From JASSUD01 sp031963005 (GTDB taxonomy: Bacteria; Pseudomonadota; Gammaproteobacteria; Burkholderiales; Burkholderiaceae), in the NCBI GenBank assembly GCA_031963005.1, contig JASSUL010000015.1, positions 1-51,211 of the forward strand: DNA of 51,211 bases, written 5' to 3'. Shown in pieces: positions 34,555 through 44,196 of the stretch. The notes under the pieces are model-generated. The model saw only the letters and a program-made list of their open reading frames with translations. It searched no databases and was not told the DNA's origin. Positions within the stretch are counted from its first letter, which is position 1. Each line of letters begins with the position of its first letter. A program made the translations under genes and the position numbers.

Positions 34555-37470
34555 GTGGCCTCTGTTGATACTATTAGTAGTCGTTTACTTGATTGTCATA
34601 AATTATTAATGAAAGAAGACGATTGGGTGAAGGTAACTTCTAGAATGGGGTGGCATGCATTGCCTCCTGAAATTCGGAACCAGATTATTGATGAAATAGA
34701 CGACGAAGAGGATTTACTAGTTGCAGGTTTTCGGTGTATTCCGGAATCTCTTTTTACTTCCAGAAAGGAGAGAACGCATACGGAAATGTACGATATCCTG
34801 ATTAATAATAAAAATCTTCATCCAAAATTGCGGTTTGTCATTTTAGAATTTTTTATTGCAGTGAAGTATTTAGATATTCTTAAAGCTGCGTTATCTCTTC
34901 CTGAAGAAATAAAAGAAGAAGAAAAGTTTATTATTAAAAAACGTGTCTATTTAAGTATTCCTTTTTTAAAAACAAAATCCGATTATAAAAAAATACAGGA
35001 AATGATAGAGCATAAAAATTCCCCATTAAATGATAAGGAAGGTGGTGAATTTCTACACGAATATTTTGGAAATATGCATCCACATTCATGGGCATATTTG
35101 GTAAATAAAGGGAATAATTTAATAGGCCATACTCCAGAAAATACTTTGCAAGAAAATCTTATTTCTTCTTTGCCTTTGCAAATTTCATTTGATGAAGAGT
35201 TTGAAACTGCAATAATGCAAATAATGTGTGCCTTGCCTACGGATTACTTGGGTAGTTTTTTAATAAAGCTGATAAATAATCAGGCTGTTACATTAAATTA
35301 CCCCACGTTTTTTCAGAAATTGAATGAGCATTGGTCTGTCATACTTGATAATGAAAAAGGGAAAATTTTAGCGGGATTAATACAAAAGAGCCGGCGCAGT
35401 GAATCAAGAGAGGTACACACTCAAATTTTGAGTGTAGTAGAGCTCAATCTGAGTAGTATCCATAGTAGCGATATGGGGGGAATCCTTAAGGGAGTGGTGC
35501 AGAGTATAGATAGCTTCGTCAAATCAGAAGAGTCACAGACGCAAGTTTTCAATATGATAGAGCGCATACTCGAGGAGCATGTTATCTCTAAGAGCCACCT
35601 GGGAAAAATGGCAAAGGCATTAGCGTGGAATACAGCGCTTCTGTTGACAGGGCAGCTACAGATTCAAGCTTTGGATATGATAGGGTGCAGGCTGGAAGTT
35701 ATCTATGATGGCGACATATGGGGCATTCTCATGGGATTAGAAAGAAGTATGCCATTCCTAAGATCAGAGGAGCTACCAAATAGAGTTCTAAGTATGATAG
35801 AGCACATATTCATGCAGCGCGCTCATGCTATATCGGAGCCTCAAATAGGAAAAATTTTAGCGGGATTAATACACAATATCCAATTTTTCGAATCATGGTC
35901 GCTACAGGGCCGAGTCCTCGATCTGATAGAGAACAAGTTTAATGTTATACATAATAGCGATATCAGGAAAATTGTAGAAAAACTAGTACATAAGATATCG
36001 GATTTCAGATTATATACACTACAGTCTCGAGGGCTTAATATGCTAGAGCGTATGCGTAAGGAGCATATTATCTCTGAGTCGGAGATGAGGGAAATGGTAG
36101 AGGAACTAGCACATAAGCTATCGTCTCTCCAATCAGAAGCGTTACAGTCTCGAGTTATGGATCGACTAGAACCTATGCTCGAGCTAAATGCTATGTCTAA
36201 TCCTCAAAAGAGGGAGGAAATAGTAGAGGTACTAGCATCGCAGATATCCTCCTTCGAATTCGAAGCACTACAGACTCGAGTTTTCAATGTAATAAAGCGC
36301 AATCTGCAGGTTATCCAAGGTAGCGATATAGGGGGAACTCTTTCGGGACTAGCACGCAATGTGCCATCCTTAAAATCAAAAGTGCTGCAATTGCAAGTTC
36401 TGGAATTGCTAGCAAACATGGTCAAGTTGCATGCGCGTGATATACCTCGGAGCGAGATGAGGGAAATTGCAGTGGAGCTAGTACGGAGTATAGCGTCCTT
36501 CAGATCAAGGTCGGGGGAGTCTCAAGTGCTTGATATGCTGGAGCTCATGCTAGAGCGTATGCTCCAGATGGATATTTTATCTCCACGCGAGATGCCGAAA
36601 ATTGCGAAGAAACTGGTGCGGCATATATCGTCTTTATCAGAAACGCTACAGTTTCAAATTCTAAATCTGCTAGAGCGTGCGCTTCATAGTGAGAAATGGG
36701 GGATTAGTGAGAAGTGGAAAATTTACTATGCATTAGCATCGCATATATCATCCTTATCAGAAGCACTGCAGTTGCAAATTTTAGATCTGCTAAAGAGTAT
36801 GCTGAAACGGAATGCCATGTCTGATGCGCCGAGGGAAGGAATTGTTGAGCAACTCGCGCGACATATATTGCTCTTAAAATCAGAAGCGCTACAGTTGCAA
36901 GTTTTAGATCTGCTAGAGAAGATGCTGGAACAGGATGCTATGTTTGAGGTAGAGAGGAGGGATATTATTGTGCAACTAGCACAAAATATATTGTCCTCAA
37001 AATCAGAAGCACTGCAGCTCCAAGCTTTGAATCTGCTAGAGGCGAACCTATTCAAGCTGCGCACTATAACCGCTGAGGAGATGAGGACAATTTTGTGGGA
37101 ACTGGCATCAAATGTAAGCGCCTTCAACCCAGAGGCGTCACAGTCTCGCATTTTTCTGCTAATTCGAAACCATCTTGACCGTGTTTCAGGGTGGTCTAAA
37201 TGGGAAATACTGCAGCAGCTTGCAACGCGTGTAAAGTGCTTGAATAAAAACAACAGGCATCAAGTGGTGCGATTACTAGAAAGCTATTGTATACATGAGC
37301 AAAATCATCCCCCATCATGGAGCCGGGCATATGGGTATTGCAAAGGCACTATAGATGCGCATACTTCGCTATTTCGTAAAACCCTATTACGGGTATCCGC
37401 CGCTTTCCAAAATGCATGGAAATGGTTCTTAGAACGCATTCCCTCCGCGTTTCGAGTGCATATATTTTAA
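34555..37470 (+). CDS. Array gene 1: F-box-like N-terminus plus HEAT-like solenoid
   Basis: 971 residues starting at GTG. An F-box-like segment at about 31-60 (MGWHALPPEIRNQIIDEIDD) is followed by a conserved 90-residue region (YDILINNKNL ... KKRVYLSIPFL). From about 270 to 890 run some fifteen helical repeats of 40-48 residues with the pattern LQxxVLxMLExxL, spacer, SEMxxIxxxLxxxI, resembling HEAT/ARM solenoids. The C-terminus has a TIDAHTSLFRKTLLRVSAAF segment and ends SAFRVHIF, nearly identical in all four array members. No signal peptide. Function unknown; F-box plus solenoid suggests a substrate adaptor acting in the host. The next feature downstream is a queF relic. Confidence 0.78.
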   Translation: MASVDTISSRLLDCHKLLMKEDDWVKVTSRMGWHALPPEIRNQIIDEIDDEEDLLVAGFRCIPESLFTSRKERTHTEMYDILINNKNLHPKLRFVILEFFIAVKYLDILKAALSLPEEIKEEEKFIIKKRVYLSIPFLKTKSDYKKIQEMIEHKNSPLNDKEGGEFLHEYFGNMHPHSWAYLVNKGNNLIGHTPENTLQENLISSLPLQISFDEEFETAIMQIMCALPTDYLGSFLIKLINNQAVTLNYPTFFQKLNEHWSVILDNEKGKILAGLIQKSRRSESREVHTQILSVVELNLSSIHSSDMGGILKGVVQSIDSFVKSEESQTQVFNMIERILEEHVISKSHLGKMAKALAWNTALLLTGQLQIQALDMIGCRLEVIYDGDIWGILMGLERSMPFLRSEELPNRVLSMIEHIFMQRAHAISEPQIGKILAGLIHNIQFFESWSLQGRVLDLIENKFNVIHNSDIRKIVEKLVHKISDFRLYTLQSRGLNMLERMRKEHIISESEMREMVEELAHKLSSLQSEALQSRVMDRLEPMLELNAMSNPQKREEIVEVLASQISSFEFEALQTRVFNVIKRNLQVIQGSDIGGTLSGLARNVPSLKSKVLQLQVLELLANMVKLHARDIPRSEMREIAVELVRSIASFRSRSGESQVLDMLELMLERMLQMDILSPREMPKIAKKLVRHISSLSETLQFQILNLLERALHSEKWGISEKWKIYYALASHISSLSEALQLQILDLLKSMLKRNAMSDAPREGIVEQLARHILLLKSEALQLQVLDLLEKMLEQDAMFEVERRDIIVQLAQNILSSKSEALQLQALNLLEANLFKLRTITAEEMRTILWELASNVSAFNPEASQSRIFLLIRNHLDRVSGWSKWEILQQLATRVKCLNKNNRHQVVRLLESYCIHEQNHPPSWSRAYGYCKGTIDAHTSLFRKTLLRVSAAFQNAWKWFLERIPSAFRVHIF

Positions 37471-37479
37471 AGAAACTCT

Positions 37480-37617
37480 ATATCTTCTCTACCCACCTTT
37501 CCAGGTACTGTGAATAGCTTTCCGTTAGGCGAAGTCAGCGAGGCGGTTACGCAATATGATCCGTAGTTGCTTTTCCATATTCCTAGGCAGGTTGCTGCGG
37601 GAGTGCCTGAGTGGGTT
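37480..37617 (+). pseudogene. queF 5' relic after array gene 1
   Basis: Aligns with the first 40 or so codons of queF. The start ATG is ATA (37480) and codon 29 (Gln in queF) is a TAG at 37564-37566. It ends at the IS3 relic. The separation from the preceding stop (9 bases) is the same as at the intact locus. Confidence 0.9.
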
Positions 37618-37618
37618 G

Positions 37619-38330
37619 CTTTGTAATCCCCCCATTTTTAATAGTTATTAAAGTAGAAGATTAAGCTGCAAGGGCTAACTTCTGTATTGAGGTAATAGCT
37701 CCAATGGTCGTGTTAGGGCATTCATGGTTATAAATCTATAACCAACGTGTGGCGCAATCTTGCATTTGTTCGAACGTATCGAATAAATCCTGAGCTAGCC
37801 AATCATAGCGGACGGTCTGGCCAACACGCCATTCAATGATGCGATCCAATGCGCGAATCCCGCGCTCTGATAGCAGTGAGAAATCGACTTCGATGCTAAG
37901 TCCCTCACGATTTAGCGGTAGCACGTCTGGCTAATCCTAAATACCTCGCAGGCAAGCCGGATACTCACGCCTTTAGTTTGAACTGCCCATTGCGCAATCT
38001 CGCGTCGGCAAGATGGCTTTACCCCTTTTTTTGCATCGCCTCCTGGATGATTTCTGACTTCAGTCGTTCTTCCGCATACATCTCCTTGAGCCTGGAAATC
38101 ATCGACGCATCAATACCACCATATTTACTTCGTCATTTGTAGAACATCGCTGAACTCATACCGTGCCCTCTGCACAACTCTGGAACAGGCGCTCCTCTCT
38201 CTGATTGCTTCAGGATGCTGATGATTTGGCTTTCTGAAAAGCGTGACTTCTTCATGTAAAACTTCCTCTTTTTAATGGAGAGAAAATTCTACTTTTAAGT
38301 CCTATGAATTTGCGGGAGGGCTACCATTGG
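37619..38330 (-). mobile_element. Decayed IS3-family element
   Basis: On the minus strand an OrfA starts at 38254 (MKKSRFSESQIISILKQSER, then ELCRGHGMSSAMFYK) with a stop where Trp is expected, and reaches KSEIIQEAMQKKG. After a frame change, REIAQWAVQTKGVSIRLACE belongs to OrfB. A large deletion brings in LNREGLSIEVDFSLLSERGI and, after another junction, the C-terminal YNHECPNTTIGAITSIQKLA. Imperfect inverted ends containing AAAGTAGAA are visible near 37622-37660 and 38290-38330. Several stops, a frameshift and internal deletions make it inactive. Inserted just after the first queF relic. Confidence 0.85.
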
Positions 38331-38338
38331 ACATATGA

Positions 38339-38395
38339 TTTTTATGCTAAAGTTAGGATAACTCTTATCTTTCATTGAATTTGTGAGGAATTGCG
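38339..38395 (+). promoter_or_regulatory. Conserved upstream block of array gene 2
   Basis: Closest to the block of gene 1 (TTATGCTAAAGTTAGG, then AACTCTTATCTTTC), with GAGGAATTGCG directly before the GTG start. Confidence 0.6.
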
Positions 38396-41149
38396 GTGCC
38401 TAATGTCCATAGTACTGGTAATTTGCCACCTGCTTCTCAAGCATTATTAACTCCACTAATAAGTAATTCGAATATAAGTGATTCGAATCAGGAAGATTCT
38501 GAAGTAAATGATTTCAATCAGGAAGCTTCTAAAATTGGGTGGGATAAATTTCCTTTTGAGATTCAGAAAGAAATTATTAAAAAAGTAAAAGAAGCTGATA
38601 AGTATGAAAGTAATTTAAACCTAAATTTGGTAAATTTAGGTATGGCATTAATTTCAGGCTGTCTTGTGAACTTAAAAAAAGTGCAGGCACATAGAAAAAT
38701 ATACGATATTCTGATTAATCAAAATATTGATCCAATACTTCTGTATCCCCTTTTAAAATTTTTTCTTGAAAAGAAGGGCTTAGATATTCAGGAGGCCGCG
38801 CTGTCACTTCCTGAAAAAATAGAGGAAAAGGATCGAAGTATCATTGAAAGGCGTGCCCGCTTAAGCATCCCTATTTTAGAAAGCACACCCGATTGTTATA
38901 AACTAAAAGAAATGATGGAGATTGAAGAATCTCCTTTAAATACTCAAGAAATAGGTGTAATGTTATATCTATATTTTGGAAAAACTCCCTTTCATTTCTG
39001 GGGATATCTTCTAAATAAAGCTAATAGATTAACAGGTCATACTCCAAAAGATGATTTACCGGAAAATATTATTTCTCCTTCGCCTGAGAATATTATATAT
39101 TTTGACTTGTCTAGTTCTCTAATAGGACAAATAATCTGTGCATGCCCTGAGAATTACCTGGGTTATTTTATAATAAAGCTGATTAAATATAAGTTTGCTG
39201 TATTAAGTCTCTCAAAAGATCTCCAGACATCGTTTCTCAAGATATTGAATGAGAAGTGGCCTGTTATATCTAATAGCCAGAAAGGGAAAATTCTAGCGAG
39301 ACTAGTACAAGAGATCCAGTACTCCACACCAGAGCTCATATGCGCTGAAATTCTGAACATGATAGGCCGCCATCTGGAGGTAAAGGGCATCCATAGTAGC
39401 GACATGGAGGGAATTCTCATGGGATTGGCGCGGACTCTGGGAAAATTAGAAGCAGGGCTGCGGGATCAAGCTTGGGATATGATGGAGCGCATACTCAAGC
39501 AGCGTGCTATCTCTAAGATCCAGCTGGGACAAATAGTGAATGAATTAGCGCGCCATATAGAGTATCGCGCATTAGGGCCGCTAGAGTCTCCAGTTCTAAA
39601 GGTGATAGAGAGTAAGCTGGATGCTATATGTGATAGCGACATGTGGAACATTCTCACAAAATTAGAAAGAGCATGTCTACTATCTCCATCAGGAGAGCTA
39701 TCTACTCAAGTTCTAGGGGTAATAGAGCTCATCCTCACAAAGCGTGCTTGTGCTATGTCTAAGACCAAGATGGAAGAAATAGTGCTCAGCTTAATACAGA
39801 ATATGCATTCTCTGAAATCAGCCTCGCTAGAGATTCCAGTTCTCGCTTTGTTAGCGAGGCAGCAGAATTTTATATCTGGCAGCGCGATGGAGAACATTGT
39901 AGGGGAATTAGCATTGCAGATCTCGTCTCTCAAATCGGAAACGCTGCAGTTGCAAATTCTGCGTCTGATAGAGCGTATGTACACGCAGCAGATAATCTCT
40001 GAATACACGATGGGGAGCATTGTGGCGGAGCTAGTGCGGAGTCTATTGCCCCTCAGATCGGAGTCACCACAGTCTCGAGTGCCTGATGTGCTAGAGCCCA
40101 TGCTCGAGCAGTATGTTCAATCTAAGAGCGAAATCGGAGAAATTGTAGAAAAGTTACTAGAGAATATATCGTTCCTTAGATCAGAGTCATTACAGTCTCT
40201 AGCTTTGAAGATGCTAGAGGATGAAAAGAATGCTGATGCGATGCCTAAGAGCAAGATAAGGAAAATGGTTATGCAACTAGCATCGAGTGCATTATTCTTA
40301 GAATCCCCAGACTTAAAGTCTCGAGCTATGAGTGTGCTAGAGCATAATCTGAATGTGCTCGGCGATGGTGACATGGGGAAAATTTTTAAGATTGACATTC
40401 TCAAAAAATCAGTACGAAATATATCACCCTCCCACTCCGAAGAGCTGCAGTCTCGAGTTCTGAGTATGATAGAAAACAATCTGAATGTGATCGACGATAG
40501 TGAAATGGGGAAGATTCTCAAGAGTGATATTCTCAAAAAGTTAGTACGAAATATATGGCCCTCCCATTTCGAAGAGTTGCAGTCTCGAATTCTAAGTATG
40601 ATAGAGCGCAATCTGAATGTGATCGACGATAGTGATATGAGGGACATTCTCAAAAAGCTAGTACGAAATATATCGCCCTCTTATTCTGAAAAATTACAGT
40701 CTCGAATTCTAAGTATGATAGAGAGCAATCTAAATATAATCGACGATAGCAGCATGGGGTACATTCTCGAAAACCTAGCGCTGTATATGCGGTTTTTTAA
40801 ATCAGGTCTACTAAAATCCCAGTCCCGCATTCTTCTGCTTATTCAGAACCATACCAGTCGTGTTTCAGAGCGGTTTGCATACGAAATATTCTTCTCGCTT
40901 GCTCGGCATTTGAATGATTTAGAAAAAAACAGCCAGCCTCAAGTTATTGAACTACTAAGAAAATATTGTGCAGATTATCAAAACGCTTCCATATCATCCG
41001 GCCATCAGTATGCGTACTGCAAAGACACTATAGATGCGCATACTTCGCTATTTCGTAAAACCCTATTACGAGTATCCGCCGCTTTCCAAAATGCATGGAA
41101 ATGGTTCTTAGGATGCATTCCCTCCGCGTTTCGAGTGCATATATTTTAA
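38396..41149 (+). CDS. Array gene 2: F-box-like N-terminus plus HEAT-like solenoid
   Basis: 917 residues from GTG. The N-terminus has an extra Ser/Asn-rich stretch with a repeated SNISDSNQED/DFNQEASK-type segment before the F-box-like WDKFPFEIQKEIIKKVKE (about 49-66). The conserved YDILINQNIDP ... ERRARLSIPIL block follows. The solenoid repeats include three almost identical consecutive units near 660-800 (LQSRxLSMIExNLNVIDDS), evidence of recent internal duplication. The C-terminal KDTIDAHTSLFRKTLLRVSA and SAFRVHIF match gene 1 almost base for base. No membrane segment or catalytic motif seen. Confidence 0.78.
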   Translation: MPNVHSTGNLPPASQALLTPLISNSNISDSNQEDSEVNDFNQEASKIGWDKFPFEIQKEIIKKVKEADKYESNLNLNLVNLGMALISGCLVNLKKVQAHRKIYDILINQNIDPILLYPLLKFFLEKKGLDIQEAALSLPEKIEEKDRSIIERRARLSIPILESTPDCYKLKEMMEIEESPLNTQEIGVMLYLYFGKTPFHFWGYLLNKANRLTGHTPKDDLPENIISPSPENIIYFDLSSSLIGQIICACPENYLGYFIIKLIKYKFAVLSLSKDLQTSFLKILNEKWPVISNSQKGKILARLVQEIQYSTPELICAEILNMIGRHLEVKGIHSSDMEGILMGLARTLGKLEAGLRDQAWDMMERILKQRAISKIQLGQIVNELARHIEYRALGPLESPVLKVIESKLDAICDSDMWNILTKLERACLLSPSGELSTQVLGVIELILTKRACAMSKTKMEEIVLSLIQNMHSLKSASLEIPVLALLARQQNFISGSAMENIVGELALQISSLKSETLQLQILRLIERMYTQQIISEYTMGSIVAELVRSLLPLRSESPQSRVPDVLEPMLEQYVQSKSEIGEIVEKLLENISFLRSESLQSLALKMLEDEKNADAMPKSKIRKMVMQLASSALFLESPDLKSRAMSVLEHNLNVLGDGDMGKIFKIDILKKSVRNISPSHSEELQSRVLSMIENNLNVIDDSEMGKILKSDILKKLVRNIWPSHFEELQSRILSMIERNLNVIDDSDMRDILKKLVRNISPSYSEKLQSRILSMIESNLNIIDDSSMGYILENLALYMRFFKSGLLKSQSRILLLIQNHTSRVSERFAYEIFFSLARHLNDLEKNSQPQVIELLRKYCADYQNASISSGHQYAYCKDTIDAHTSLFRKTLLRVSAAFQNAWKWFLGCIPSAFRVHIF

Positions 41150-41158
41150 AGAAACTCT

Positions 41159-41305
41159 ATATCTTCTCTACCCACCTTTCCAGGTACCGTGAATAGCTCT
41201 CCCTTAGGCAAAGTCAGCGAGGTGGTTACGCAATATGATCCGCAGTTGCTTTTCCCCGCAGTTACTTTTCTCTATTTCTAGGCAGGTTGCGTGGGAATGC
41301 CTGAG
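41159..41305 (+). pseudogene. queF 5' relic after array gene 2
   Basis: Start codon again ATA (41159). Better preserved than the relic after gene 1: codon 29 is still CAG. A short internal duplication (two successive CAGTT(G/A)CTTTT segments near 41243 and 41259) disrupts the frame, and similarity ends near 41305. Confidence 0.9.
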
Positions 41306-41327
41306 TAGGTCGTTTGAAGTATTATTT

Positions 41328-41384
41328 TGCCATACTGAAAATAAGATAATTCTCATTTTTGCATTGAAATAATAAGGAATTGCA
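41328..41384 (+). promoter_or_regulatory. Conserved upstream block of array gene 3
   Basis: CATACTGAAAATAAGATAAT, then TCTCATTTTTGCATTGAAAT and AATAAGGAATTGCA before the GTG. Nearly the same as the block of gene 4. Confidence 0.65.
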
Positions 41385-43970
41385 GTGATGAATATTAATA
41401 GCGCTGGTGGTTCATCTTCTCCTTCCGTGGAGCAGAAAAATTCTAGAACTGGGTGGAATGAATTTCCTCCTGCAATTCAGAAAGTGATTGCAGAAAAAGT
41501 AAAAGAAAATAATGATCAGGCTTTTGTCAAGTTAGGCTTAGCATTTCTTCCAGAACATTTCTTAAGCTCTACAGCGCAGCTCAATCACGGAGAGATATAC
41601 GATACCCTGATCAATAATAAAAATCTTCCTCCGGTATTGCTATATCAAGTTTTAACTTCTCTTATTAGTATAAAAGGACTCGATATTTCAGAAGCCGCGC
41701 TGCATTTTCCTGAAGAAATAAAAAAAGAAGAACTACCGATTATTAAAAGACGCGTCTACTTCAGCATCCCTATTTTAGAAACGAACACCCTTGTCAATAA
41801 ATTACGAGAAGTGAGGCAGATAGAGAAGTCCCTTTTACATGGTGGGGAAGAGTGTGTAATTAGGGAGATGGGGCAAATTGTGAAGGAATTAGTACGCCGT
41901 GTACAACCCTTCACATCAGAAGAGCAATGTACTCGAGTTTTGAATGTGCTACAGAGCAATTGGGCTTCGATATTTGAAAAAAGCGACAGAAGGGAAATTG
42001 TAAAAGAACTTGTATCGCGTATATGGTTTTTTCCATCAGATACGCTAAGGTTTCGGGTTCTGAATGTGCTGCAGAGCAATTGGGATGCGATACCTGGGAA
42101 GAGCGAGAGGAGAGAAATTGCAAAAGAACTCGTATCGCATATATGGTTTTTTCAAACAGATAAGCTAAGGTTTCGAGTTCTGGATGTGCTAAAAAGCAAT
42201 AAGGATGTGATGCCTGGTAGTGGGGTGGGAGAAATTCTTGCGACACGAGTACGGGAACAGTCCTTCATATCAGAAGCGCTATGGACGCGGATTCTGGACG
42301 TGACGCCTGGTAATGAGGTAGGGAAAATTGTAGCGAGACTAGTACAGCAAACGCCTCTATCAGATCCGCTAAGGTTTCGAGTTCTGAAAGTGTTAAAGAA
42401 CAATAAGAATGCAGTATCTGGTAAGGAGATGGAGAAAATTGTAGCAAAACTAGTACAGCAAACGCCGCCCACATCAAAAGCGCTATGGACCCGAATTCTA
42501 GATGTGATACCTAGTAGCGAGATGGGGAAAATGGTAGCAAAACTAGTACAGCAAACGTCCCCTATACCCGAAGCGCTATGGATCCGAATTCTGGGTGTGA
42601 TACCTAGTAGTGATGTGGAGAAAATGATAGCGATACTAGTACAGAAACAACCTTACATATCAGAAACGCTATGGACCCAAATTCTGAATGTGATACCTAG
42701 TAGCGAGGTGGGGAAAATGGTAGCGAGACTAGTACAAAAAAACCCCATCATATCAGACGAGCTATGTCTCCGAGTTCTAGATATGCTAGAGCAGAGTAGC
42801 CCGGATGCAATATCTCAGAGTGAGATGGGGGAAATTTTAGAGCAATTGATACAGAAGACAGTGCTCTTCCATTCAAATAATCTTCTAAACTCTCGAGTTC
42901 TGGATGTGCTACAGAGCAAGCCGAATAGGCTATCTGGTGACTGGTTGGGGAAAATTTTAGAGCGATTCATACGGAATATAGGATCGCCCAACTTAAAAGA
43001 GCTGCCGTCTCAAGTTCTGGATGTGTTAGAGAGCAATAAGAATGTGATACCTGATGACGAGATGGGGGAAATTGTAGGGCGATTAATACAGAATATAGGA
43101 TCGTTCAGATGGCGAACCTTCGGATCACCAACCTTCAGTGCAACAGAGCCGCAGCTTCGAGTTCTGGATGTGCTAGAGAACAAGCTGAATGTGATCGCTG
43201 GTAGCGAGATGCTCAGAACGGTAGATAACTTTGTAAAGAATATATGGTATTTCAAATCACAAACGCTACAGTCTCAATTTCTGAATGTGTTAAAGAGCAA
43301 GCGCGATCAGATACCCGATAGCGAGATGGGGAGTATTGTAGAGATACTAGCATTGAATATAGATTCCTTCACAGATACGGTAAAGCCTAGCATTCTTCTG
43401 CTTATTCAGAATAATATCGGCTGTGTTTCAGAGCAGGTTGTATGGAAGGTGCTTCAAAAATTTGCCTCGTCTTTGCGATACTTAGATGCAAATGATCAGC
43501 ATCAAGCGGTGCAATTATTAAAAAGCTATTGTGCAGATTATTCCAGATCATCCACCAGCCAGGAATATGTTTACTGTAAACAGGTTGTAGATGCGAAGGC
43601 TTCCGCTACTACAGACGTGAATGCTTCTGCCACTATAGATGTGAATGTTTCCACTGCTACAGACGCGCATGCTTCTGCCACTATAGATACGAATGCTTTC
43701 ACTACTACAGATGTGAGTGCTTCTGCCACTATAGATGCGAATGTTTCCACTGCTACAGACGCGCATGCTTCTGCCACTATAGATACGAATGCTTTTACTA
43801 CTACAGACGTGAATGCTTCTGCCACTACAGGCGTGAATACCTCCACCACTGCGAGTGCAAATATTTCCTTCTTTCGTAAAACTCTATTGCGAATATCCTC
43901 CTCTTTCCAAAATGCATGGAAATGGTTCTTAGAACGCATTCCCTCCGCGTTTCGAGTGCATATATTTTAA
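41385..43970 (+). CDS. Array gene 3: F-box-like N-terminus, HEAT-like solenoid, octapeptide repeats
   Basis: 861 residues from GTG (an ATG follows immediately). F-box-like WNEFPPAIQKVIAEKVKE at about 25-42, then the conserved IYDTLINNKNL ... KRRVYFSIPIL block. The solenoid contains a tight run of 29-30-residue units near 295-465 (ALWTRILDVIPSSEMGKMVA pattern), shorter than in genes 1 and 2. Between the solenoid and the conserved C-terminus lies an insert of octapeptides such as ASATIDTN and VSTATDAH (about 735-825). The C-terminus (FFRKTLLRISSSFQNAWKWF, then SAFRVHIF) is conserved. Probably exported; function unknown. Confidence 0.78.
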   Translation: MMNINSAGGSSSPSVEQKNSRTGWNEFPPAIQKVIAEKVKENNDQAFVKLGLAFLPEHFLSSTAQLNHGEIYDTLINNKNLPPVLLYQVLTSLISIKGLDISEAALHFPEEIKKEELPIIKRRVYFSIPILETNTLVNKLREVRQIEKSLLHGGEECVIREMGQIVKELVRRVQPFTSEEQCTRVLNVLQSNWASIFEKSDRREIVKELVSRIWFFPSDTLRFRVLNVLQSNWDAIPGKSERREIAKELVSHIWFFQTDKLRFRVLDVLKSNKDVMPGSGVGEILATRVREQSFISEALWTRILDVTPGNEVGKIVARLVQQTPLSDPLRFRVLKVLKNNKNAVSGKEMEKIVAKLVQQTPPTSKALWTRILDVIPSSEMGKMVAKLVQQTSPIPEALWIRILGVIPSSDVEKMIAILVQKQPYISETLWTQILNVIPSSEVGKMVARLVQKNPIISDELCLRVLDMLEQSSPDAISQSEMGEILEQLIQKTVLFHSNNLLNSRVLDVLQSKPNRLSGDWLGKILERFIRNIGSPNLKELPSQVLDVLESNKNVIPDDEMGEIVGRLIQNIGSFRWRTFGSPTFSATEPQLRVLDVLENKLNVIAGSEMLRTVDNFVKNIWYFKSQTLQSQFLNVLKSKRDQIPDSEMGSIVEILALNIDSFTDTVKPSILLLIQNNIGCVSEQVVWKVLQKFASSLRYLDANDQHQAVQLLKSYCADYSRSSTSQEYVYCKQVVDAKASATTDVNASATIDVNVSTATDAHASATIDTNAFTTTDVSASATIDANVSTATDAHASATIDTNAFTTTDVNASATTGVNTSTTASANISFFRKTLLRISSSFQNAWKWFLERIPSAFRVHIF
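43590..43865 (+). repeat. 24-bp tandem repeats arranged in 96-bp higher-order units
   Basis: About eleven in-frame 24-bp units coding Ala/Ser/Thr/Asp-rich octapeptides. Four consecutive units (VNVSTATD, AHASATID, TNAFTTTD, V(S/N)ASATxx) recur as a 96-bp block. Array gene 4 has only a few degenerate units in the same place (45590-45690). Confidence 0.88.
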
Positions 43971-43979
43971 AGAAATCCT

Positions 43980-44108
43980 ATGTCTTCTCTGCCCACCTTT
44001 CCAGGTACCGTTAATAGTTCTCCGTTAGGCAAAGTTAGCGAGGCGGTTACGCAATATGATCCGCAGTTGCTTTTCTCTATTCCTAGGCAGGTCGCTCGGG
44101 AAGCATAG
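43980..44108 (+). pseudogene. queF 5' relic after array gene 3, still an open 42-codon frame
   Basis: ATG at 43980 is intact, and the frame codes the first 42 residues of QueF with one visible substitution (Pro33 to Ser) before TAG at 44106-44108, where similarity to queF stops. It is the best preserved of the relics and the nearest to the intact gene. Confidence 0.92.
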
Positions 44109-44139
44109 GAAATGCCTCAGTAGAGGGTTGGAGGTCTTA

Positions 44140-44196
44140 TTTTGTTATACTGAGAATGAGAGAATTCTTATTTTTATATTGAAATAATAAGGAATT
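44140..44196 (+). promoter_or_regulatory. Conserved upstream block of array gene 4
   Basis: GTTATACTGAGAATGAGAGA, ATTCTTATTTTTATATTGAA and AATAAGGAATTGTG before the start. This block would drive array gene 4 and probably also queF, whose start is only 9 bases after the gene 4 stop. Confidence 0.65.

Noticed and set aside
43590..43865. CRISPR array.
   Set aside because: The repeats are contiguous 24-bp coding units without unique spacers and stay in frame with the gene.
39163..43939. Several long antisense frames (60-180 codons) opposite the array genes.
   Set aside because: They follow from codon bias and internal repeats of the sense genes, have low-complexity Ser/Arg-rich translations, and lack ribosome-binding sites.
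43980..44108. The 42-codon queF start as a functional small protein.
   Set aside because: It is one member of a graded series of queF relics and ends exactly where queF similarity ends. An intact ATG is explained by recent origin; no sign of separate selection.
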